From assembly GCA_016794365.1 (NCBI GenBank), contig JAEUKB010000023.1:34098-98097 (forward strand): a stretch of DNA of 64,000 nt, in the 5' to 3' direction. Source of the DNA: Myxococcales bacterium. Lineage in GTDB: Bacteria; Myxococcota_A; Polyangia; Palsa-1104; JAEUJZ01. The position numbers and the translations under genes are program-made. The notes below the pieces were generated by a model. It had not been told where the DNA came from and made no database searches. It was given only the letters and a program-made list of their open reading frames with translations. Positions 43,220 to 51,227 of this stretch are shown one piece after another. Positions within the stretch are counted from its first letter, which is position 1. Every line of letters begins with the position of its first letter.

Positions 43220-43585
43220 TTACAGCTTGCCCGCCTTGTCCAGCACCCACAGCGTCGCCGCCACAATGTCTGGACAGTCGTAAGTACGCTGCGCTTCGCT
43301 GACCGTTCCCCACGAGCTTCCTGACTTTTCGATCTTGCCGTTTTCGATGGTGGCCACCGTGCTGCCCGAGACCTCGACGTAGTACTTGTTGCCGCGCTGG
43401 ACAGCCTGACCGACCGTGCTGCCCGACTTCTCGATGGTGTAGCTGCTGCCCGACGAGCGAATGGTGTACTTGGTGCTGCCGCTCTTTTCGACGCGATTGC
43501 CCGAGCAGCGATACTCACTCGCCGACGCAGGCAGCGCAGCACACAGCGACATCGCAACGACCGACGAAAGCAGGATCCGGTTCAT
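43220..43585 (-). CDS. Small secreted protein with SGS(T/S) strand repeats
   Basis: GGAGGA sits 6 bp before the ATG at 43585. The 121-aa product has a signal peptide (ASASEYRC). Then a repeat of about 10-14 residues, (V/I)-E-K-S-G-S-(T/S)-x-x-(T/V), appears at least five times, suggesting a short beta-solenoid or hairpin stack. A C-terminal helix ends VLDKAGKL. Two Cys (YRC and YDC) could close the fold. Function is unknown. Confidence 0.65.
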   Translation of the reverse strand: MNRILLSSVVAMSLCAALPASASEYRCSGNRVEKSGSTKYTIRSSGSSYTIEKSGSTVGQAVQRGNKYYVEVSGSTVATIENGKIEKSGSSWGTVSEAQRTYDCPDIVAATLWVLDKAGKL

Positions 43586-43703
43586 GGTGTATTCCTCCAG
43601 TGGAAGAGCCACTGTACCAGCGACCCGCGCGCAGCGTGAAGAGGGCTGTCCGTAAGACCATCGAGCCTCGGCGGCTTCCCGAAGGCCGTGATACAAGCTG
43701 CGG

Positions 43704-44360
43704 ATGCACGCAAGCTGGTTTCAACAGATCTACGACAGCGCTTGGCAGCATCCCGGCATCGCCTTTGTGGGCGGCACAGCGGTTCTTGTGTGGACGCTCC
43801 GCAGCAGGCTTCCGCACGTCTACGCGATGGCGGCATTGCAGCTGATCATGATGCTCGATGCGCTGTGTACCGGCGCGCTGTCGCCGATTCCTCCCAGCTC
43901 GGGCTGGAGCCAAGCGGCCTCTGTGACGTTTGTCATCTTCGGAGACGCGCGCTTTTTCTTTCTGCTGTTCCAGTCGTTTTGGGACAAGCGCAGAGCCGTG
44001 CTGCTTGCGATCTTGGCGGGACTTGTCATTCCGAGCGCAAGCTATCTGCTCAAGACGCTGCTTCCGTCTGTTCTGCCAACCCAGCGCCATCTGTTTGTCA
44101 CCTATGAGCTGATGTTTGGCGTGCTCGCCGTGTTCATTCTGCTGCTGCTTGCGCGCGCGCCACAGCATCCCATGCAGCGATGGCTTCGCATGCTCAGCTC
44201 CTTTCAGCTTTGGCAGTACGGACTGTGGACCTGCGCCGATCTGCTGATCCTGCGAGGCATCGAAACGGGCTATCTGCTCCGGCTGATTCCCAACACGATG
44301 TACTACGTTCTGTTCGTTCCGTTTGTCGCCTGGACCTATCAAAAGGAATCCGCATCATGA
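43704..44360 (+). CDS. Integral membrane protein, first gene of cytochrome/SIS operon
   Basis: The 218-aa product has about seven hydrophobic segments (residues 17-32, 35-55, 72-95, 97-120, 130-148, 165-185, 190-210) and little else. The motif QKE at the end overlaps the start of the next gene by 4 bp (ATGA). I do not recognise a family; it could be a small membrane subunit or a DUF-type protein. The tight overlap suggests a functional unit with the cytochrome-bearing lipoprotein. Confidence 0.6.
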   Translation: MHASWFQQIYDSAWQHPGIAFVGGTAVLVWTLRSRLPHVYAMAALQLIMMLDALCTGALSPIPPSSGWSQAASVTFVIFGDARFFFLLFQSFWDKRRAVLLAILAGLVIPSASYLLKTLLPSVLPTQRHLFVTYELMFGVLAVFILLLLARAPQHPMQRWLRMLSSFQLWQYGLWTCADLLILRGIETGYLLRLIPNTMYYVLFVPFVAWTYQKESAS

Positions 44361-45307
44361 GCGTGTCCGCTCCTCCGCAAACAGATGCACGCTCGCTCTT
44401 TGGCACTCTCCTTGGCATTCCCATCCAAGTCAACGCTCGCAGCCAGCGACGATTTCAGCGCCCATTCGGACTCCGTTTCGGACTCCTTTGTAGACTCTGT
44501 TTGGGACTCCTATTCGGGCTCCTTTTCGGGCTCCCAACCGGCTGTCAGCGCCGCACTGAACCGGCGGATCAGCCCACACTCGCGTTCTTCCAAGAAGGAG
44601 TCCTGCATCAGCAGCTCCTGCCTGGTTCTGTCTCTTCCCCCACACGCATCGTCGCGTTTGATCCGTACTACCGAAAAGAAAAAGCCTTCCTGGCCGTTCC
44701 GCTCGCACCGCTTCTGTCCGCCGGATTCAAAGGAAAGGATCTGTCCCATCAACACCTGATCTTGCGCTGCCGCGATGGCTATACCGTTCCCGTTCGCAGC
44801 GAAGTCCTGATGGAAGAGGGTGCGTACCTGGCGCTTGCCGAGTCCGACTCTGCCGTGTGGGAACCGATTGGTCCCCAGCGCACCGATCCGCGACCGTTTT
44901 ATCTGTTTTGGACCCGGCCCCATCAGCAAGATCTCGAAGCCTATCCGCGTCCGTGGCAGCTTGTCGGCATCGAGCTGGCGCGCTTTGAAAAGCTGTTTCC
45001 GCATGTCCTTCCTGTGTCCAAGCAGGATGCGGTGCAGCGCGGCTTCCGACTCTTTTCCGAGCAGTGCATTCGCTGTCACGCCATCAATCGCGAAGGAGGT
45101 CGCATCGGTCCTGATCTCAATGTGCCCCAGAGCATCGTGGAATATCGACCGATCGAACAGATTCGCAGCTACATCGTGAATCCTCTGCGCTTTCGCTACA
45201 GCAACATGCCCCCGCATCCGCATCTTGGCAGCGCCGATCTGGACGCTCTCCTTTCCTACTTTTCCGAGATGAAAGATCACAAGCACGATCCGGAGCAGAC
45301 AAAGTGA
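44357..45307 (+). CDS. Lipoprotein with SUOX-like domain and C-terminal cytochrome c
   Basis: The 316-aa protein has a hydrophobic signal with lipobox (LPTGCQRR). The middle domain (VPLAPLL-x-AGFKGKDL...LILRCRDGYTVPV...AYLALAESD...FYLFWTRP...PWQLVGIELARFE) has the pattern of the molybdopterin-binding sulfite-oxidase-like fold, although no cofactor cysteine is evident. A monohaem cytochrome c domain follows, with CIRCH near residue 247 and Met in YSNMPPHP as probable sixth ligand. It would work in the periplasm. The signal is encoded by six 12-bp near-repeats (TTCGGxCTCC). It overlaps both neighbours by 4 bp. Confidence 0.75.
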   Translation: MSVSAPPQTDARSLFGTLLGIPIQVNARSQRRFQRPFGLRFGLLCRLCLGLLFGLLFGLPTGCQRRTEPADQPTLAFFQEGVLHQQLLPGSVSSPTRIVAFDPYYRKEKAFLAVPLAPLLSAGFKGKDLSHQHLILRCRDGYTVPVRSEVLMEEGAYLALAESDSAVWEPIGPQRTDPRPFYLFWTRPHQQDLEAYPRPWQLVGIELARFEKLFPHVLPVSKQDAVQRGFRLFSEQCIRCHAINREGGRIGPDLNVPQSIVEYRPIEQIRSYIVNPLRFRYSNMPPHPHLGSADLDALLSYFSEMKDHKHDPEQTK

Positions 45308-46371
45308 AAGTGAAAGCGATCGACATCGCGCAGCTTGTTGCAGAGCGACTTGGCGCGCTGCCCGCGTGTCTCCAGTCGCTCCTTCATACCCAGTCCCTTT
45401 GTGAACAGGACACAGGAAAACGAATCCGTCCGATCTGTGTAACCGATGGTCCCGTCTGGGTCACAGGCGGCGGGATGTCCGAAGGCCCCGCGCACTATCT
45501 GGTGTCGCTGCTGTCCGCGCAAGGAATCCCCGCAGCGTTCATTCCCTTGTCCGAGTTTGTGTCCGATTCCCTGCCGCAGCCTGGTCGTACGCTGGTTCTG
45601 TTTTCGCAAGGACTTGCACCCAACGCGCGCTTTCCGCTGCGTCATCACCGTGCCTTTGCGCGCACTGTCATCGTGACCTCTGTGACCCCAATTCCTGATG
45701 CGCAGACAGCGTCCATTCCGCGCCAGCTTGCCGATCTGGTGGCCCAAGGAATCGAGCCGTTTGTGGTTCCTCCGCAGCAAGAGTCAGGACTCCTTCTGCG
45801 TGTGATCGGTCCGACGGTGCAAGCACTCGCTGCGGCGATTCTGGCTGGCATTCCGATCTCGCAGCTCCTGCACATTCCCATCACCTATCAGCAGCAGCTT
45901 GCCAGTGATCCTACCCAGGCTCTGTTTCCCGATCGAACCCCACAGCGGCTGGCCCTGATTGCCGGAGGTCGCTACGGAGCCGCCTGTTTCGGACTGCGCT
46001 GGAAGCTGCTCGAAGGTCTGCTGCTTGCGGATCCACCGATCTACGATCTGTTACAGATTGCGCACGGTCCGCTGCAGTCTCTGTGGAATCAGCCCGCTGT
46101 GCTGTTGCTGTTGGAGCGACACGACGCGCCGCATGAAGAAGCGCTGTATGCACGACTCCGTCAGGTCTTCTCGATGCCGCGACATCGCGTCCTGTCGCTG
46201 CGTGCCCAGACCCATCGCGGACTGCTCGCTTACTTTGAGCATGCTGCGCTGCTTGATGCCCTGCTGCTGTCCGCCCTGCGGACGCTCGCGCCACCGCTTG
46301 ATCGCTGGCCCGGACAGGGTCTCGATGGACCGCTCTACGACCTGGCACCCCCGCACCTTTGCGCGCGTTAG
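45304..46371 (+). CDS. Double-SIS-domain sugar isomerase-like protein
   Basis: The 355-aa protein starts with a GTG inside the previous stop (GTGA). Two SIS-like halves are seen: PVWVTGGGMSEGPAHYLVSLLSAQGIPAAFIPLSEFV with TLVLFSQGLAPN (about 45-105), and ALIAGGRYGAACFGLRWKLLEGLLLADPPIYDLLQIAHGPLQSL with AVLLLLERHD (about 215-275). This is the plan of GlmS-isomerase-domain and related phosphosugar isomerases. The C-terminal lysine/glutamate catalytic tail of GlmS is not evident. Its presence in an operon with a periplasmic cytochrome is odd. Confidence 0.72.
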   Translation: MKVKAIDIAQLVAERLGALPACLQSLLHTQSLCEQDTGKRIRPICVTDGPVWVTGGGMSEGPAHYLVSLLSAQGIPAAFIPLSEFVSDSLPQPGRTLVLFSQGLAPNARFPLRHHRAFARTVIVTSVTPIPDAQTASIPRQLADLVAQGIEPFVVPPQQESGLLLRVIGPTVQALAAAILAGIPISQLLHIPITYQQQLASDPTQALFPDRTPQRLALIAGGRYGAACFGLRWKLLEGLLLADPPIYDLLQIAHGPLQSLWNQPAVLLLLERHDAPHEEALYARLRQVFSMPRHRVLSLRAQTHRGLLAYFEHAALLDALLLSALRTLAPPLDRWPGQGLDGPLYDLAPPHLCAR

Positions 46372-46378
46372 GAGTCCC

Positions 46379-46414
46379 GATTCCTGGCCCGATTCCTGGC
46401 CTGATTCCTGGCCC
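46379..46414 (+). repeat. Three 12-bp direct repeats GATTCCTGGCCY
   Basis: Exact or near-exact copies start at 46379, 46391 and 46403, with a fourth degenerate one after. They lie between the SIS gene and the PYP gene. Function is unknown; slippage or a protein-binding array is possible. Confidence 0.7.
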
Positions 46415-46490
46415 TACTTCCCTGGCCGCTTCCTCTTCTGTAAGGAACGACTCTGCATAGCCCGCGACGGACCAGCGCTTCTGTCGGGTA

Positions 46491-46922
46491 ATGTCTGATC
46501 CGAATCAAATCAAGCGCCGCGCGTATCTCGATCAGGTCTTTCAGGCCGAGCGCGGTGTCGATGTCTTAAACTCTCTGTCCGACTTGCGAGTCGACGATCT
46601 CGACGAGCTTCCTTTCGGTGCCATCCGTCTTGATCACTCGGGACGCATCCTTGCGTTCAATCGCGCAGAGTCCCGACTGTCGGGCTACAGCGCAGCCAGC
46701 GTCATCGGCAAGAACTTCTTCACCGAGGTCGCTCCCTGCACCAACGTCCAAGAGTTTGCCGGACGATTTTACGAAGGTGTCCGCAAGCGCAAGCTACACG
46801 CTGTCTTTCAGTATCGCTTCGACTTCAAGCCGCGCCCGCGCGAAGTCGCTGTCACGCTCTACTATCATGAGAGCACCAACACCACTTGGGTCCTCGTCCG
46901 TGGTGGCGCTGCCGACGAGTAA
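46491..46922 (+). CDS. pyp: Photoactive yellow protein homologue (PAS domain)
   Basis: The 143-aa protein aligns by eye along the PYP core: LPFGAIRLDHSGRILAFNRAES, VIGKNFFTEVAPCTNVQEFAGRFYEGV, FQYRFDF, TTWVLVRGG. Cys83 lies in the EVAPCT motif that binds p-coumaric acid by thioester in PYP, and Glu60 matches the chromophore-bonding Glu46. The other hydrogen-bond partner, Tyr42, is Phe57 here; Arg52 is Tyr66. A spectral shift or a non-photoactive ligand role is possible. No tyrosine ammonia-lyase or coumaroyl-CoA ligase gene is in the window. A 35-residue N-terminal extension precedes the core. Confidence 0.82.
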   Translation: MSDPNQIKRRAYLDQVFQAERGVDVLNSLSDLRVDDLDELPFGAIRLDHSGRILAFNRAESRLSGYSAASVIGKNFFTEVAPCTNVQEFAGRFYEGVRKRKLHAVFQYRFDFKPRPREVAVTLYYHESTNTTWVLVRGGAADE

Positions 46923-46934
46923 CCTGCGGAAAAC

Positions 46935-47888
46935 TTGCCTCTGCCGCCGCTCTGCGCTGAAGTCTACGTCCACGACGCCAACCGAGAGACATCCGCGTCG
47001 CAAGCACGCAGCGTGAGCCAGTCCGCAGCCAAGTCCCGCAGCCGATCGAAGCGTCCCCAAAAGAGCGAGTCTCCCACCGAGCTATCGCTGGTCTGGGGAC
47101 TGCTGTATGACTTGATTCGTGCGCCCGCGTTTGTGGTGCTGCTCTGTCTAGGAAAAGCGCGCTGGCAGTCGGCGCTGTTGCCGCTGTCGCGCATCGGACA
47201 GTTCGCGCTGTCTGCACGCGCCACTGCGACCTTGATCGTGCTCAATGTCTTGGTCTTTGCCGTCGAGCTTGTCGTCCAAAAGACCTGGTCTACCGAGCGC
47301 TTTTTGAACACCTTCGCGTTCTCTCCGCACGCGCTGTGGCAAGGAAGAGCGCTGCCGCTTGTGCTGCATGTGTTTGCGCACGCCAGCCTGCCGCACCTAC
47401 TGTCCAACATGCTGGCGCTGTTTGTGTTCGGGCGCGTCGTCGAGCAGCTTGTCGGTCCGCTGCGCCTGCTGTTTGCGTACGGAGTCGCCGCCCTGTCCGC
47501 CACGCTCATCTCGCTGCTCGCGCAGGGACTGTCCGGCCAGTATGTTCCGACCTTGGGTGCCTCGGGAGCCGTCGCAGGACTCATCGCGCTCGGTGTCCTT
47601 TTGTCCCCGCTCACCCTGACGTTTGAAGCGCTGTTTCCCATGCCCCTGTTTCTGGTCGGCTGGCTGTCCATGGCCGCCGATCTGCTCGCCGTCTGGGACA
47701 AGTCGAGCGATGCGGTCGATCATCCCGCCCACCTGGGAGGCTATCTGTCCGTGGTCCTTATCTATCGACTGCTGCCAGGAAAGCTCAAAGCCCAAGCGCG
47801 CTTCGGACTCCTGCTCAATGTCCTGACCATCTTGTTTGCGCTCGGTCTGTGGTACCTGCATCGCAGCGGCAAGCTGACTGTGCGCTAA
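46935..47888 (+). CDS. Rhomboid-family intramembrane serine protease
   Basis: The 317-aa frame opens at a TTG (GTG at 47013 is an alternative). After a basic, Ser-rich cytoplasmic tail it has six or seven membrane segments. Catalytic motifs are GASGAVAG with Ser210 and HPAHLGG with His266; HASLPHLLSNMLALFVFG marks the L1-TM2 region. Rhomboids cut membrane proteins within or near the bilayer. It follows the PYP gene after 12 bp and may be cotranscribed, an unusual pairing. Confidence 0.88.
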   Translation: MPLPPLCAEVYVHDANRETSASQARSVSQSAAKSRSRSKRPQKSESPTELSLVWGLLYDLIRAPAFVVLLCLGKARWQSALLPLSRIGQFALSARATATLIVLNVLVFAVELVVQKTWSTERFLNTFAFSPHALWQGRALPLVLHVFAHASLPHLLSNMLALFVFGRVVEQLVGPLRLLFAYGVAALSATLISLLAQGLSGQYVPTLGASGAVAGLIALGVLLSPLTLTFEALFPMPLFLVGWLSMAADLLAVWDKSSDAVDHPAHLGGYLSVVLIYRLLPGKLKAQARFGLLLNVLTILFALGLWYLHRSGKLTVR

Positions 47889-47997
47889 CCGCAGATGTGA
47901 CCCGCGAAGCAGCGAACACAAAAAGCGCAGCCAGTGCGCGGATGCAACCCCACCAATAAGAGGCATTTGCGAGGACTCATATTGCGTAGCGGCATCA

Positions 47998-48023
47998 CTT
48001 CCGCATCGCTTCCGCATCGCTTC
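47998..48023 (+). repeat. 11-bp direct repeats CTTCCGCATCG
   Basis: Two exact copies and a partial third (CTTCC) lie in the 217-bp gap before the gene at 48106. Nothing else was recognised in this gap. Confidence 0.6.
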
Positions 48024-48105
48024 CCCGGTCTACTCGTTGATTGCTTGGCATCGGACGCTGCGAAATTCTTGATCTGTGCGTCTGTGTAGGCTACCCAAGG
48101 CAGCT

Positions 48106-49446
48106 ATGAAGTCGCATCACAGACGGATTTGGGGCCTTTCTCTCGCACTCTACGCTTCCTATGCAGTCGCAGTGCCACAGACCGCCGCCGCCGAAGACCG
48201 CAATCCAGACATTGCCCAGATCGAGCGAGACATTGCCGAAGCCGGACGAGCCGGTATCCTGCCCCAGCTTCAGAAAGCCTGGCAGGTTCGCTTCACCGAA
48301 ACGGTTTCCCCAGGAGAGCGCATCTCGCTGGAGGTCCTGCCCGCGATTCCGGTCCTCGATGGCGATCCCGTATCGAAGCAGCGCTTTGACAGGCTGCGCG
48401 ATCAGGTCAAGCAAGCCTTCGAGCAGCATCGCCAAGACACCGGCGTCTTTACGCTGGTCTTGCGCGACGGACAGAAGCTCCTCACCAGCCAAGGCATGGT
48501 GATTCCGCTCAAGTTTGTGTTCAGGCGCGTCGTCATCTCATCAACCGACACCAACTTTGCGGGCTTTGGTACGTCCGGCTGCGCGATCACCACGCAGTTC
48601 TTCGCCACCGGAACCCGCGAGCCGCTGCGCCTCGGTGAAAACGCCCAGCTTACCCGCTTTCACTTCAGCCGCGACGGCATCGCTTCGCTACAAGGCTATC
48701 AGGGCCCGCACGGCGAGATCGTCGTCTTCCTGCGCCAGACCAACGATCCCGTCGAAGTCTCGCTGGAGTTTACCGACCCAGAGCTGGGCCAAGTGACGCG
48801 CTATGCGCCGGTTCCGCTGCAAGTCTGCGCCACTGCGATGCCACCGCCGCCTCCGCCACCGCCGCCTCCTCCGCCAGTTGTCGAAGCGCCGCCTCCGCCA
48901 GTTCTTGAAGCGCCACCGCCCATCGAGCTGTCGCTTGCTCCTGCGCCAAAGATCCCCGGCGGCTTCACCTGGGGAATCGCTGCCACCATCGGCATCGGCA
49001 TCACCGCAGAGCCCGGCTACGGCACCAGCTACGGCGGCTTTGCCTCGGGACTGTCGGCCCGCCTTGGCTATTACTTCAGCCCACGCTTTGCGATCCTGGC
49101 CGAGCCTCGACTCACCGGCATGGCAGGCCCGACGTTCCAAGGCTACAAGGCATCTGCCGCGCTGATTGCCCAGGTTCACTTTGCCAGGATCTGGGTGCTG
49201 TCCGGCGGTCCTTCCATCGGCTTCGCGGGCAGTAGTCGTTATGGCGACTCAAGCCTCGCCGGAGGCTTTGCCGCCCGCTTCGGTGCCGACATCCCGCTGC
49301 AACCCACATCAAGCGGTCGTCCGCGCGCCATCTCGCTGCGACTCGAAGCCGAGCCGATGTTCCTTCCCGTCACCCCGCCCGCTCACTCCACCGTCGTGGG
49401 ATCGCTGTCTCACATCGGCTTTTCCGTCGGCTACGAGAGCTACTGA
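48106..49446 (+). CDS. Secreted protein with Pro-rich hinge and beta-barrel-like C-terminus
   Basis: I prefer the ATG at 48106 (MKSHHRRIWGLSLALYASYAVAVPQTAAAED), which gives a clean signal peptide and 446 aa. The N-terminal 240 residues form a beta-rich domain with two Cys. A hinge of twelve prolines and VEAPPPPVLEAPPP follows. The last 165 residues alternate hydrophobic strands and end SHIGFSVGYESY, like an 8-strand outer-membrane barrel (OmpA/OmpW-like). It probably anchors a periplasmic domain to the outer membrane. No specific family. Confidence 0.65.
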   Translation: MKSHHRRIWGLSLALYASYAVAVPQTAAAEDRNPDIAQIERDIAEAGRAGILPQLQKAWQVRFTETVSPGERISLEVLPAIPVLDGDPVSKQRFDRLRDQVKQAFEQHRQDTGVFTLVLRDGQKLLTSQGMVIPLKFVFRRVVISSTDTNFAGFGTSGCAITTQFFATGTREPLRLGENAQLTRFHFSRDGIASLQGYQGPHGEIVVFLRQTNDPVEVSLEFTDPELGQVTRYAPVPLQVCATAMPPPPPPPPPPPPVVEAPPPPVLEAPPPIELSLAPAPKIPGGFTWGIAATIGIGITAEPGYGTSYGGFASGLSARLGYYFSPRFAILAEPRLTGMAGPTFQGYKASAALIAQVHFARIWVLSGGPSIGFAGSSRYGDSSLAGGFAARFGADIPLQPTSSGRPRAISLRLEAEPMFLPVTPPAHSTVVGSLSHIGFSVGYESY

Positions 49447-49949
49447 TGTCATCCGCCCCGCTGCCGGTTCAGCTGTATCCCAAGACCTGTCCGGCGCAGT
49501 TTTCCTGCCCAAGCTGCCATTACAGCGCCCAGGTTGTGTTTCATGATCCAGAGGCCTTTGCCGAAGACGAACCCATCGGAGGCCGCAACCGCTGGATGCA
49601 AGAAGCCGCGCTCGAGCAAGCCCAGCAGAAGCTGACCCGTCGCGCCGAGCAAGCCCTGCCGCTTGTGCCGTGTCCCACGTGCGGGTTTGTGCAGTCGTCG
49701 GCACTGCGCAAGGCGTATCTCCGGGCTGCGCTGCCGCTGGTCGCCATGGTGCCGGTGGTGCTTCCGACGCTGACCATGTTGTTTGGCGTCATCGCAACGC
49801 CGTCGCGGATGATGTCGGCCCTGCTCGCGCTGATCGTGACCTTGCTGCTTTCGCTGACCGTCGTGCTGTGGGGCAAGCAGCGCCTGGTGACCGAAGCGCG
49901 CAGAGCCGTCCGCTTTGACCGAGCGCCGACGCCCCGCAACCCATCCTAG
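49446..49949 (+). CDS. Zinc-ribbon membrane protein, 167 aa
   Basis: The ATG overlaps the previous stop by one base (TGATG), so the two are coupled. An N-terminal zinc ribbon is made of CPSCHYSA and CPTCGFVQ, separated by a 50-residue helical insert. Two hydrophobic segments (about 93-115 and 120-143) and a short basic tail follow. Small ribbon-plus-membrane proteins of this kind are common in Myxococcota; their function is unknown. Confidence 0.65.
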   Translation: MSSAPLPVQLYPKTCPAQFSCPSCHYSAQVVFHDPEAFAEDEPIGGRNRWMQEAALEQAQQKLTRRAEQALPLVPCPTCGFVQSSALRKAYLRAALPLVAMVPVVLPTLTMLFGVIATPSRMMSALLALIVTLLLSLTVVLWGKQRLVTEARRAVRFDRAPTPRNPS

Positions 49950-49961
49950 CGAGAGCGGGCG

Positions 49962-51191
49962 TTAGGCCGAAGGACGCGGTGCCGCAAGCTGCGCCGTCAG
50001 CTCTTGCAAGCGACGCAGGGCAATCCGACGCATCTTTTCTTCAATCTGCGGCAGATCCGCCTGTCGCTTCAGCCACACAATCAGCGCCAGCTCCACCCGA
50101 TCCGACACCGTCAGCAGGTGAACGCGCGGCGCGGGACGCTGAAGGAACTCGCCCGCCACTTCGCTCGCTTGCTCTTCCAGAAACGACGCCAGCTCCTCGA
50201 TATTGAGCAGCCCGCTCACGTTCATCCGCACCTCGGCCCGCACCGCGTGATCGAGCGACAGGTTCACCAGCCGAGCCGTCACCAGATCCGCGTTGGGCAC
50301 AATCAGCAAGGTGCCGTCTGCCAGTCGAATCTGCGTCGAGCGCATCCCGACATCCAGCACTTCGCCGCCTTCTCCGCTCGGCATACGAATCCGGTCCCCA
50401 ATCCGAAACGGATGATCCAGCGCCAGCACCAGCCCCGCAATGATGTTCGACAGCGCCTGCTGCGACGCCAGACCAATCGCCAGCGAGGTCACTCCCAGCG
50501 CCGCAACCACCGACGACACGTTCTGTCCGAAGTGATCCAAGATCAGGATCAGACCCGCCAGCCACAGCACCACCTGCGCGATGCGCTGAAGCAGCGGAAC
50601 CAGCGCGCGTCCCGAGCTACTGCGCGGCGATCCCGGCAGCGTCGCCGTCCTGTGCTCGTCTTCGGGCAGCTCCAGCTTCGGACGAATCACCAAGTCCACC
50701 AGCCGCTGCGCCAGTGAGCCCAAGCCGCGCACGCCGACAATCACCGCCATCACAAACAGCGTGCCCGCCAGCCAGCGTCCCGGTCCGCGCATGCCCGGCC
50801 ACGCATCTTCCACCGCTTCCGACAGGCCCAGAAACAGCACTACGTAGCGAATCGGTCGCGCGCACAGCGCCAGCAGCTGCGACGCCAGCCCACTGCCCGT
50901 ATCGAGCAGCCGTCGGCTCAGCCAGCGACACAGCCAGCCGCCCAGCCACGCGAGCAGCAGCGTCAGCGAGATCGTCACCATCAAGTGAACCAGACCGACC
51001 ATCGCGGGCCCTGCATGCAGCGAGTCCACCAGCCAGCGGTCGAGCGCACGGCTGAGCCCCTCAATCGGGGCCTGCATCTTCGCCAGCCAGCTAAAGGCGA
51101 CTGGCGACTGAGGAACGCTTTGGGCAGAGGAAGGTGAGTCGAGCGCGCTCTGAAGAACTGTCACCCGGCTAGTATAACCGGGGCAGCACAA
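49962..51191 (-). CDS. MscS-family mechanosensitive channel
   Basis: The 409-aa protein has about four or five membrane segments. The MscS core is ALGVTSLAIGLASQQALSNIIAGLVLALDHPFRIGDRIRMPSGEGGEVLDVGMRSTQIRLADGTLLIVPNADLV: pore helix TM3, then the beta domain. A C-terminal alpha/beta domain follows. Such channels release solutes on osmotic downshift. The listed start is the longest; a later Met (LAKMQAPIEG) may be used. It is convergent with the zinc-ribbon gene. Confidence 0.9.
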   Translation of the reverse strand: MCCPGYTSRVTVLQSALDSPSSAQSVPQSPVAFSWLAKMQAPIEGLSRALDRWLVDSLHAGPAMVGLVHLMVTISLTLLLAWLGGWLCRWLSRRLLDTGSGLASQLLALCARPIRYVVLFLGLSEAVEDAWPGMRGPGRWLAGTLFVMAVIVGVRGLGSLAQRLVDLVIRPKLELPEDEHRTATLPGSPRSSSGRALVPLLQRIAQVVLWLAGLILILDHFGQNVSSVVAALGVTSLAIGLASQQALSNIIAGLVLALDHPFRIGDRIRMPSGEGGEVLDVGMRSTQIRLADGTLLIVPNADLVTARLVNLSLDHAVRAEVRMNVSGLLNIEELASFLEEQASEVAGEFLQRPAPRVHLLTVSDRVELALIVWLKRQADLPQIEEKMRRIALRRLQELTAQLAAPRPSA

Positions 51192-51227
51192 GGGAAGGCG
51201 GAGCGAAGGAAAGCGACGAAGCGGGTG

